Source: Catenuloplanes indicus (GTDB lineage: Bacteria > Actinomycetota > Actinomycetes > Mycobacteriales > Micromonosporaceae). From it: a DNA stretch of 64,000 nucleotides. The translations under genes and the position numbers were made by a program. Below, piece after piece: positions 23,758-30,745 of the stretch. Positions within the stretch are counted from its first letter, which is position 1. Each line of letters opens with the position of its first letter. The stretch covers positions 7,794,501 to 7,858,500 of the forward strand of contig NZ_JAUSUZ010000001.1 in NCBI RefSeq assembly GCF_030813715.1, given 5' to 3'. The notes beneath the pieces are model-generated. The model was given only the letters and a program-made list of their open reading frames with translations, was not told where the DNA came from and did no database searches.

Positions 23758-24406
23758 CCGCGGCCCCCTGCCCGGCGTGGTCGAGCGCGACGACCCGGGT
23801 CGCCTCGTGGACGGACAGGTCGAATCCGGCGTCCGGGTCGTGCAGCAGCCGCTCCGTGGCGCGCGCGTGTGCGCGCACCGCCGGATCGGGGTGTGTCCTC
23901 GCGGCCGCCAGGACCGGCCCGGCCACGTCGTCCAGCGCGACGATCGCGCGGCTCAGGCTCAGCCGCACCTCCCGGTCGCCGCGGCCGAACTCGGCGGCCA
24001 GCTCCGCGGCGAGCGCGGCCCGCTCGGCGTCCGGCACCAGCACCACCGCGGTACGCCACGCGGTGCGCGCCACCTCGTCGTCCACGTCGTGCAGCAGCGA
24101 CCGGGTGATCGCCGGCCAGGCGCTCCGGTCGCCGATCTTGGACAGCGTGTGCAGCGCCTGACCGCGGGCCTGGGCGCGCTCGGCGGTCAGCTCGGCGCGC
24201 AGCCGCGGCACCGTGACGTCCGCCGGGAGCCGGGTCAGCGCCCAGGTGAGCATGTCACGGACGAAGAAGTCCGGCTCGAGGCCGGCGCGCGTCACCAGCG
24301 CGTCGGTGAGCGCGGCGTCCGGGCGCGTCCCGATCGCCAGCGCCGCCTGCAGCCGGGTCGCCGGATTGCCGGCCGCGAGCGCGTCGCGCAGTCGTTGCGG
24401 GTTCAT
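23744..24406 (-). CDS. HEAT-repeat protein, partner of the MerR-HEAT regulator
   Basis: A 220-residue all-helical protein made of HEAT-like repeats (LRDALAAGNPATRLQAALAIG, VRDMLTWALTRLPADVTVPR, RGQALHTLSKIGDRSAWPAI, VDDEVARTAWRTAVVLV). No catalytic motif. The ATG at 24406 has GGAGG eight bases upstream, and the gene begins directly behind the MerR-type operator/promoter at 24433-24455. Its repeats resemble those of the regulator encoded next, so the two proteins may bind each other or a common ligand; that is inference. Confidence 0.75.
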   Translation of the reverse strand: MNPQRLRDALAAGNPATRLQAALAIGTRPDAALTDALVTRAGLEPDFFVRDMLTWALTRLPADVTVPRLRAELTAERAQARGQALHTLSKIGDRSAWPAITRSLLHDVDDEVARTAWRTAVVLVPDAERAALAAELAAEFGRGDREVRLSLSRAIVALDDVAGPVLAAARTHPDPAVRAHARATERLLHDPDAGFDLSVHEATRVVALDHAGQGAAGADR

Positions 24407-24432
24407 CGTGACCACCTCCGCCCACCAGTGAA

Positions 24433-24455
24433 GACCTTGTCACAGTGACAAGGTC
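24433..24455 (-). promoter_or_regulatory. MerR-type operator/promoter (perfect 23-bp palindrome)
   Basis: GACCTTGTCAC-A-GTGACAAGGTC is a perfect palindrome. On the minus strand it reads TTGACC (-35), a 19-base spacer holding most of the palindrome, and TTCACT (-10). The over-long 19-bp spacer is the hallmark of promoters activated by MerR proteins, which untwist the DNA. It lies 27 bp in front of the HEAT/MerR operon. Confidence 0.85.
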
Positions 24456-24538
24456 AAGCCCGCGGTTCCCCGGAACGGGGTGGCGGCGGGCGCCGCGGGC
24501 GTGTGTACTGGGCGGCGAGCCACGGGTAGGGAGGCGCC

Positions 24539-25102
24539 ATGGACAACGATCCGGCCAGGACGCTCGGCATGGTCGTCGGCCGCGGGCTCTGCCTGCTGGT
24601 CTGCCTCGGCGTGGTCGCGGCGATCGCCTTCGGCATCTACAAGCTGACGACCAAGAACCGGGCAAGTCCCCAGGGGTACGGTGGCCAGCAGGGCTATCCG
24701 GGTCAGCAGGGCTATTCGCAATCGTCTTACCCGCCGCCGGGTTATCCGCCGCCGTCCTCGGGTGATCCGCAGTCGTCCTATCCGCCGCTGCCGAGCTACC
24801 CGCCCCCATCCGGTGATCCGCAGCCGCCCTACCCGGGCCAGCCGGGTTATCCGGGCCAGCCGGGTTATCCGGGCCAGCCGGGTTATCCGGGCCAGCCGGG
24901 TTATCCGGGCCAGCCGGGTTATCCGGGCCAGCCGGGTTATCCAGGCCCGTCGTCCTACGACCCGCCGCCCTCGCACCCCGGCCCGGGGCCCCAGTCCTAC
25001 GATCCGCCGGCGTCCGGTCCGTCCCCGGACTCCTCGCCGTCGTCGTCGCCGGATTCGTCCTCCGGCTCGTCGTCCTCCGGCTCGTCGTCGTCCTCCGATT
25101 GA
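24539..25102 (+). CDS. Single-pass membrane protein with PGQPGY tandem repeats
   Basis: A 187-residue protein: short N-terminus, one transmembrane helix (about residues 13-35, [18 protein letters not shown]), then a disordered Gln/Gly/Tyr/Pro/Ser region. Residues ~99-134 are exactly six copies of the hexapeptide PGQPGY encoded by an 18-bp repeat, and the tail is poly-Ser/Asp ([14 protein letters not shown]). The ATG has GGGAGG upstream. PGQPGY-type tails occur in many actinobacterial membrane proteins of unknown role; cell-wall anchoring or phase-separating behaviour are possibilities. Confidence 0.75.
   Translation: MDNDPARTLGMVVGRGLCLLVCLGVVAAIAFGIYKLTTKNRASPQGYGGQQGYPGQQGYSQSSYPPPGYPPPSSGDPQSSYPPLPSYPPPSGDPQPPYPGQPGYPGQPGYPGQPGYPGQPGYPGQPGYPGQPGYPGPSSYDPPPSHPGPGPQSYDPPASGPSPDSSPSSSPDSSSGSSSSGSSSSSD
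24833..24940 (+). repeat. 18-bp tandem repeat, six identical copies
   Basis: The unit CCGGGCCAGCCGGGTTAT is repeated six times without a mismatch and encodes PGQPGY. Identity at synonymous positions too indicates recent expansion; copy number is likely to vary between strains. Confidence 0.95.
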
Positions 25103-25213
25103 AGCCGCGGGCCGGTCTGCGGCGGTGCCGCCCGCGCTTGCGGCGTCAGGCCATCCAGGCCCCGGCGACCCGCCGCCGCTGACCGCAGCCGGACCGCCCG
25201 GCACGCTCACCGG

Positions 25214-26362
25214 TCACCGCGCCGCCGGCGGGGCGACCCGGCCGGCGAACGCGGCCGCCACCGCGTCCAGGTGCGCGCCCGTGTGCGCGGCCGTGATCGT
25301 GATGCGCAGCCCGCAGCGGGCCGCCGGTGGCACCACCGGGTTGACGTAGACGCCCGCGGCCAGCAGCCCCCGCCACGCCGCGAGTGTCGAGGCGAGATCC
25401 GGCAGCGGCAGCGCGACGATCGGCCCGGCCCCGGCCGGCACCGCGTGCCCCTGCGTGCCGAGCACGGCCCGCAGCCGGGCCGCGCCCGCGATCGCCCGCT
25501 CGCCGCGCCACGGCTCGGCCGCCGCGATCCGCAGCGCGGCCAGTGCGGCCGCGACCGACGCCGGTGGCGCGACCGCGCTGAAGATCTCCGGCCGTGCGTG
25601 GTGCCGCAGGTAGTCCAGTACCTCCGGCGGCCCGAGGACCGCGCCGCCGACCGACGCCAGCGCCTTGCTGAACGTCACCGTCAGCAGGTCCACGCCGGTC
25701 ACGTCCAGCGGCCGGACGCCGAAGCCGTGCGCGTCGTCGACGAGCAGGCGGGCACCGTACCGGCGGCAGGTGGTGATCATCGCGGGCAGCGGGCAGGCGT
25801 CGCCGCTCATCGAGTAGAGCCCGTCCACCACCACGAGCCGCGCCGCGTCGCCGGGGCACGCGGCCAGCCGCCGGGCCAGGTCGTCCGCGGCGTTGTGCCG
25901 GAACCGCAGCGCCCGTCCCGGCCCGAGCCCGGCGCCGTCGTACGCGGACGCGTGCGCCTCCGCGTCCACCAGCACCGCGTCCCGCCGCCCGGTCAGCCCT
26001 GCGATCGCGCCCACGTTCGCCTGGTAGCCGGCCGGGAACAGCAGCGCCTCCGGCAGCCCGGCGAACGCGGCCAGCTCACGCTCCAGCTCCGCGTGCAGCG
26101 GCGTGCCACCGTTCAGCATCCGGGACCCGGACCGCGACGTGCCGTAGCGCGCCGCCGCGTCCCGGGCCGCGCGGATCACCCGCGGGTCCGCGGCGAGTCC
26201 CAGGTAGTCGCTGGACCCGCACATGATCACGGTGCGCCCGTCCAGCTCCGCGACCGGCCCGCCCGGCCCGGCGAACACCGGGTAGTACGGGTACACCCCG
26301 GCCGCCCGCGCGGCCCGGGCCACGTCGTAGTCCCGGCACCGTGCGAAGAGATCGACGCTCAT
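25214..26362 (-). CDS. Alpha-oxoamine synthase family PLP enzyme (KBL/BioF-like)
   Basis: A 382-residue fold-type I PLP enzyme related to 8-amino-7-oxononanoate synthase and glycine C-acetyltransferase. Recognisable are GSSDYLGLAADPRV, GYQANVGAIAGLTG, VDDAHGFGV (cofactor Asp and His) and TFSKALASVGGAVLG with the PLP lysine. These enzymes condense an acyl-CoA with an amino acid and release CO2. The N-terminus (YPYYPVF) resembles the branch of such enzymes used in secondary metabolism or autoinducer synthesis (CqsA-like), and no biotin gene is adjacent, so a role in biotin synthesis is doubtful. The ATG at 26362 matches the family start. Confidence 0.85.
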   Translation of the reverse strand: MSVDLFARCRDYDVARAARAAGVYPYYPVFAGPGGPVAELDGRTVIMCGSSDYLGLAADPRVIRAARDAAARYGTSRSGSRMLNGGTPLHAELERELAAFAGLPEALLFPAGYQANVGAIAGLTGRRDAVLVDAEAHASAYDGAGLGPGRALRFRHNAADDLARRLAACPGDAARLVVVDGLYSMSGDACPLPAMITTCRRYGARLLVDDAHGFGVRPLDVTGVDLLTVTFSKALASVGGAVLGPPEVLDYLRHHARPEIFSAVAPPASVAAALAALRIAAAEPWRGERAIAGAARLRAVLGTQGHAVPAGAGPIVALPLPDLASTLAAWRGLLAAGVYVNPVVPPAARCGLRITITAAHTGAHLDAVAAAFAGRVAPPAAR

Positions 26363-26406
26363 GGAGTGCAGCGTGGCACCGGCGTGCCAGCCGGTGCCAC
26401 GGAGCG

Positions 26407-26940
26407 TCACTTCCAGACGTACCTGCCGGCCGTGGCCAGCGAGCCCGCGAACGCGGCGTTGACCTGCGCGATCTCCGTGCTGTTCGGGTTCGGGTTGCGG
26501 CAGGAGACCGGCGCGCTGGAGCCGGACATGAGGTCGGTGCACAGCCCGGTGCGACGGTCCGGCAGTCCGAGCAGGTGGCCGAACTCGTGCGCGGCGATCC
26601 GCGGCTGGTAGTAGCCCTGGCCGGTCGCCTCGCGGCCCATGTACCAGCGGCCGTTGCCGAGCGAGTTGACGTACGCGCGCGGCCAGCCGTTGTCCGCGTA
26701 GACCCGGATGTTCGGTGTGCGCCCGGCGGTGACCGGCTGCAGCTGCACGTTGGTGACGCGCGCGTTCCAGATCTGCGCGCCCTGGTGTACGACGGACACG
26801 AACTCCTGCGCCGCGCTGGCGTCGTAGTAGAGGACGCGCACGGCCGCCTGGGCGGCCTGGGCCGGGTGTGCCGCGACCAGCATGCCGCCGAGCAGTAACG
26901 CGAACGCGGCGCACAGCGCGGACAGTCTTCGCAGGACCAT
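26407..26940 (-). CDS. Snapalysin-family (M7) secreted metalloprotease
   Basis: A 177-residue extracellular protease. The signal peptide covers about residues 1-30 (LSALCAAFALLLGGMLVAA, cleavage after AHPAQA). The zinc site is H118-E-F-G-H122-xx-G-x-x-D128, the HExxHxxGxxD motif of the M7 snapalysins, small neutral proteases known from Streptomyces. Two Cys late in the protein could form a disulfide. The ATG at 26940 follows GAGGT. A -10-like TAGCGT is about 50 bp upstream of the start. In Streptomyces the gene is driven by a divergent LysR regulator; here the divergent gene is a quinone oxidoreductase instead. Confidence 0.92.
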   Translation of the reverse strand: MVLRRLSALCAAFALLLGGMLVAAHPAQAAQAAVRVLYYDASAAQEFVSVVHQGAQIWNARVTNVQLQPVTAGRTPNIRVYADNGWPRAYVNSLGNGRWYMGREATGQGYYQPRIAAHEFGHLLGLPDRRTGLCTDLMSGSSAPVSCRNPNPNSTEIAQVNAAFAGSLATAGRYVWK

Positions 26941-27079
26941 CACGGAACCTCGCAATCGAGTGGCGAACGGTGTCTCGACGCTATCCAGCGCACAGATGAT
27001 TGTGGATATATCGGTTTCGGCCTACCGTCCGTGTGATAGCGGATAATCCGGCGGAGGACAGAAATCAGGGGGTACGCCC

Positions 27080-28030
27080 GTGCGCGCGATCCAGATCACC
27101 GAGTTCGGCGGCCCGGAGCTGCTGACCGTCTCCGAGGTGCCGGACCCGGTGCCCGGTGACGGCGAGGTCGTGCTGGACGTGCTCGCGGCCGGTGTCAACT
27201 ACGCCGACACCCACCAGACCGATGACTCCTATCTGGCGAGACAGGAGCTGCCGCTGATCCCGGGCGGCGAGGCGATCGTGCGCGGCCCGGACGGCCGCCG
27301 CTACGCCACCATGGTCGGCTCCGGCGCGTACGCGGAGAAGGTCGCCGCCCGCCCGGACCGGCTGATCCCGGTGCCGGACGCGGTCGACGACGCGGCCGCG
27401 CTCGGCACGCTGGTCCAGGGATCCACCGCGTACCTGCTGCTGCACCAGGCCGCGCGCCTGGAACCGGGCGAGTCGGTGGTGGTGCACGCGGGCGCGGGCG
27501 GCACCGGCTCGCAGGCGATCCAGCTGGCCCGTCGGGCCGGCGCCGGCCGGATCATCGCGACCGCGTCCACCGCGGAGAAGCGCGCGATCGCCCGCGAGCT
27601 GGGCGCGGACGTGGCCGTCGACCCCGCGCCGGACGCGCTGCGGGACGCGCTGATCGAGGCGAACGGCGGCCGGAAGGTCGACGTGGTGCTGGAGATGACC
27701 GGCGGCGCGGTCTTCGGCGAGAGCCTGCGCGCGCTGGCCCCGCTCGGGCGGCTGGTGCACTTCGGCATGGCCGGCCGGACGCCGCCGGCACCGGTCGTCC
27801 CGGCCGCGCTGATGCGCGCGGGCCGCAGCGTGATCGGCTTCTGGCTGATCCACGTGATCCGCCGCCGCCCGGACCTCTACACGAAGGCGATCGGCGAGCT
27901 GCTCGGCGCGATCGCGGACGGCTCGCTGCGCGCGCTCAACGGCGGCGAGTACCCGCTCGACCGGGCCGCGGACGCACACCGCGCGCTGCTCGCCCGTACC
28001 ACCGCGGGGAAGTTGATACTCCGGCCCTGA
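27080..28030 (+). CDS. Zinc-independent quinone oxidoreductase (MDR superfamily)
   Basis: A 316-residue NADPH:quinone oxidoreductase-like protein. GroES-like domain with GVNYADTHQ and the Rossmann segment VVVHAGAGGTGSQAIQLARRAGAGRIIATAST, ending in LDRAADAHRALLARTTAGKLILRP. The zinc-binding Cys/His set of alcohol dehydrogenases is absent. It reduces quinones or enones with NADPH in the cytoplasm. GTG at 27080 with AGGGGG upstream. Downstream it meets the convergent diacylglycerol-kinase-like gene with an 7-bp gap. Confidence 0.88.
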   Translation: MRAIQITEFGGPELLTVSEVPDPVPGDGEVVLDVLAAGVNYADTHQTDDSYLARQELPLIPGGEAIVRGPDGRRYATMVGSGAYAEKVAARPDRLIPVPDAVDDAAALGTLVQGSTAYLLLHQAARLEPGESVVVHAGAGGTGSQAIQLARRAGAGRIIATASTAEKRAIARELGADVAVDPAPDALRDALIEANGGRKVDVVLEMTGGAVFGESLRALAPLGRLVHFGMAGRTPPAPVVPAALMRAGRSVIGFWLIHVIRRRPDLYTKAIGELLGAIADGSLRALNGGEYPLDRAADAHRALLARTTAGKLILRP

Positions 28031-28037
28031 AACGGTC

Positions 28038-28967
28038 TCAGCGGTCGACGGTGTCGGCCGGGGCCATCACGCGCAACGCGTTCGCGTCCAGGCCGATCCG
28101 CATCGGGGTGCGGCCGCGCGGCTCGCCGTCCACCTCGACCGGCGCGGGCCGGTCCGTCTCCACCCACAGTTCCCCGACCGGCAGGAACACGTCGTCGTCG
28201 AGCGTGCGCCGATGCCCGATCGAGGCGTTCCGCAGCGTCTCCCGCACCAGCCCGAACCTCCCCCGGCCACCCACCGGGTACGCCACCAGGAGCCGGTCGT
28301 CCGCGTCCGTGTCCTTCGTGATCGGCCGCCCGGCGTGGAAGCCGCCGTTCGCCACGTAGAGCTGGTGCGTGCGGAACTCGTGCTGCACGCCCTCCGCGCG
28401 TACGCGCACGCGCATCGGCCGGTGCCGCATCAGGAGCAGCGCACCGGTCAGCGGGTACGCCCAGCGCCCGGCGAGCCGCTTCAGCGGCGGCGGTGCCGCG
28501 TGCATCACGGCCGCGGACAGCCCGACGCCGACGTGGTTGGTGAACGGCATGTCCCCGGCCAGGCCCAGGTCGACGTCGACCACCTTGCCCTCGGCCAGCG
28601 TGCGGATCGCCTCGTCGAGATCGATCGGCACCCGTACCGTGCGGGCGAAGTTGTTCGTGGTACCGAGCGGCAGCAGACCGAGCGCGTTCTCCCGGTGCGC
28701 CATCATCCGTGCGGCCGTGCTGATCGTGCCGTCCCCGCCACCGGCCACCACCAGGTCCGCGCCGGACTCCCGCGCGGTGATCAGCGTCCGCTCCAGGTGC
28801 TTGGGCTTGTCCACCGGGTACGACGCGATCAGGTCGAACCCGGCCGCCAGCAGCCGGGTGCGGGCGCCCTCGTAGAGCAGCCGGCCGCGCCGGGAGTGCG
28901 TGTTGACCACCAGCACCGCTCGCCGGTCCCGGTGAATGTCCTCGGTCAAGCGTTGCTTCGTGCGCAT
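28038..28967 (-). CDS. Diacylglycerol kinase-like lipid kinase
   Basis: A 309-residue protein of the DAGK catalytic-domain family (YegS/DgkB-like). RAVLVVNTHSRRGR opens the fold, VVAGGGDGTISTAARMM is the nucleotide-binding GGGDGT loop, and LGLLPLGTTNNFARTV is the second conserved block. It phosphorylates diacylglycerol or a sphingoid-type lipid at the membrane. ATG at 28967. The longer open frame to 29429 overlaps the Nudix gene and is not used. Confidence 0.88.
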   Translation of the reverse strand: MRTKQRLTEDIHRDRRAVLVVNTHSRRGRLLYEGARTRLLAAGFDLIASYPVDKPKHLERTLITARESGADLVVAGGGDGTISTAARMMAHRENALGLLPLGTTNNFARTVRVPIDLDEAIRTLAEGKVVDVDLGLAGDMPFTNHVGVGLSAAVMHAAPPPLKRLAGRWAYPLTGALLLMRHRPMRVRVRAEGVQHEFRTHQLYVANGGFHAGRPITKDTDADDRLLVAYPVGGRGRFGLVRETLRNASIGHRRTLDDDVFLPVGELWVETDRPAPVEVDGEPRGRTPMRIGLDANALRVMAPADTVDR

Positions 28968-28993
28968 CGGTGCGCAGCCTACCGAATGATCAA

Positions 28994-29479
28994 CTAGTCG
29001 GCGCGGCGCACACCCGCGAAGAAGCGGTCCGCCACGAGCGTGTGCAGCGGGAAGCCGAGCTCGGCCGGGCCGTCCAGCACGTAGTGGCCGAGGGACTCGT
29101 CGTTCGCGAACGCGGCGGGCGCCACCCCGATCGGTGGCAGCAGGCCGAAGACGAGCAGGGTGCCGTCCGGCGCGCTGTGCACGTCGAACAGCGTGACCGT
29201 GGCCGGGTCCGCGTCCACGCCGGTCTCCTCGCGCAGCTCGCGCACCACCGCGGCCTGCCAGCTCTCGCCCACGTCGATGTAGCCGCCGGGCAGCGCGGGC
29301 CGGCCGTACGCGGGCGGGATGCCGCGGCGCACCACCAGCAGCCCGTCGCCGGCCGGCTGCACCGCGACCGCGACCGGGGCCGGATTGCGGTAGGTGACGT
29401 TGCCGCAGGCGGCACAGCGCCGGGGCCACGGCGCGTCCGGCGCGAACGCGGCGCCGCAGAACGAACAGTGGGCGTGCAT
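28994..29479 (-). CDS. Nudix hydrolase with N-terminal zinc ribbon
   Basis: A 161-residue enzyme. CSFCGAAF and CAACGNVTYRNP form a CxxC/CxxC zinc ribbon (about residues 5-30) as in NudC-type enzymes. The Nudix box GGYIDVGESWQAAVVRELREETG (split around residues 68-90) is complete, with the catalytic REXXEE as RELREE. It hydrolyses a nucleoside-diphosphate-linked substrate, possibly NADH or a dinucleotide. ATG at 29479; the lipid kinase gene follows 26 bp downstream, so the two probably share a transcript. Confidence 0.88.
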   Translation of the reverse strand: MHAHCSFCGAAFAPDAPWPRRCAACGNVTYRNPAPVAVAVQPAGDGLLVVRRGIPPAYGRPALPGGYIDVGESWQAAVVRELREETGVDADPATVTLFDVHSAPDGTLLVFGLLPPIGVAPAAFANDESLGHYVLDGPAELGFPLHTLVADRFFAGVRRAD

Positions 29480-29530
29480 GTCCCCGAGCCTTTCACGAAA
29501 CGCCGGTCCGGGGCCGTACCGGCTGGGATC

Positions 29531-30745
29531 ATGTTTGCTGTGAAGGCTCCGGTGCCCGTCGACGAGCCGCAGCGGGTGGCGGCCCTGCGCGAGACGGCGA
29601 TCCTCGACACGCCGCCGGAGGCCGAGTTCGACGACATCGCCGTGCTCGCCTCCGAGATCTGCGGCACGCCGATCGCGCTGGTCAGCCTGGTCGACGCGGA
29701 CCGGCAGTGGTTCAAGGCCAGGATCGGCACGGACCTGCCGCAGACCGGCCGGGACGTGTCCATGTGCGCCCACGCGGTGGCCGCCCGCACCATGCTTGAG
29801 GTCGACGACACCGCCGGCGACGCGCGTTTCGCGGACAACCCGCTGGTCACCGAGCAGGGCGTCCGGTTCTACGCGGGCGCGCCGCTGATGATGCAGGACG
29901 GGCACGCGATCGGCACGGTCTGCGTGATGGACCACCGGCCGCGCGAGCTGACCGCCGACCAGCGCCGCGCGCTGCGCTCGCTGGCCCGGCACGCCGCCGC
30001 GCACCTGGAACTGCGCCGGTACGCGGCCCGTGTGCTGGACGCCGCCGACCGCCTGCGCGAGCTGGACCGGCTCAAGGACTCGTTCCTGGCCAGCGTGAGC
30101 CACGAACTCCGTACCCCGCTGTCGTTGATCCGGGGTTATCTGGAGGTGCTGCTGGACGACGGTGCCGACCCGGACACGGCCCGCCGCTTCCACGCGGTCA
30201 TGCAGCGCAACGCGGACCGGCTGCTGCGGCTCATCGACGACCTGCTGCTGGTCGCCCGCATGCACGAGGACGGGCTGGAGCTGGAGAGCACCTCGGCGGA
30301 CCTGTCCGAGCTGGCGTTCCAGGTGGTGGCCGCGTCCCGGCCGCTGGCCGAGCACAAGCGCATCACCGTGGTCGAGCACACCGGCACGCCGATCGCGATC
30401 TCCGGCGACCCGCGGCGGCTGTCCCAGGCGTTCAGCCACCTGCTGTTCAACGCGATCAAGTTCACTCCGGAGGGCGGCCGGATCGCGGTCGTGACCAGCG
30501 GCGACGACGAGCCGGTGCTGACCGTGATGGACACCGGCGTCGGCATCCCGCAGGCCGACCTGCCGTTCCTGTTCGACCGGTTCCACCGCAGCAGCACCTC
30601 GGACCTGCTGGCCACCCAGGGTTCCGGCGTGGGCCTGACCATCGTCAAGGCGATCGTCGACGCGCATCGCGGCACGATCACGATCGAGAGCGAGCCGGAC
30701 GAGGGGACCACCGTGCGCGTGACGCTGCCCCGGGCGTTGCCGTGA
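29531..30745 (+). CDS. GAF-domain histidine kinase
   Basis: A 404-residue soluble kinase. A GAF domain (about residues 30-160: ALVSLVDADRQWFKAR, MCAHAVAARTMLEV, APLMMQDGHAIGTVCVMDHRPR) is followed by the dimerisation/phosphoacceptor domain with His191 in ASVSHELRTPL, and a HATPase domain with N-box (LLFNAIKFTP), G1 (DTGVGIP), F-box and G2 (GSGVGLTIVKAI). No membrane segments, so it senses a cytoplasmic signal. The next kinase gene overlaps its stop by four bases. No response regulator is encoded nearby. Confidence 0.93.
   Translation: MFAVKAPVPVDEPQRVAALRETAILDTPPEAEFDDIAVLASEICGTPIALVSLVDADRQWFKARIGTDLPQTGRDVSMCAHAVAARTMLEVDDTAGDARFADNPLVTEQGVRFYAGAPLMMQDGHAIGTVCVMDHRPRELTADQRRALRSLARHAAAHLELRRYAARVLDAADRLRELDRLKDSFLASVSHELRTPLSLIRGYLEVLLDDGADPDTARRFHAVMQRNADRLLRLIDDLLLVARMHEDGLELESTSADLSELAFQVVAASRPLAEHKRITVVEHTGTPIAISGDPRRLSQAFSHLLFNAIKFTPEGGRIAVVTSGDDEPVLTVMDTGVGIPQADLPFLFDRFHRSSTSDLLATQGSGVGLTIVKAIVDAHRGTITIESEPDEGTTVRVTLPRALP

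Noticed and set aside
24833-24940. CRISPR-like array
   Set aside because: The repeats are contiguous without spacers and encode an in-frame hexapeptide.
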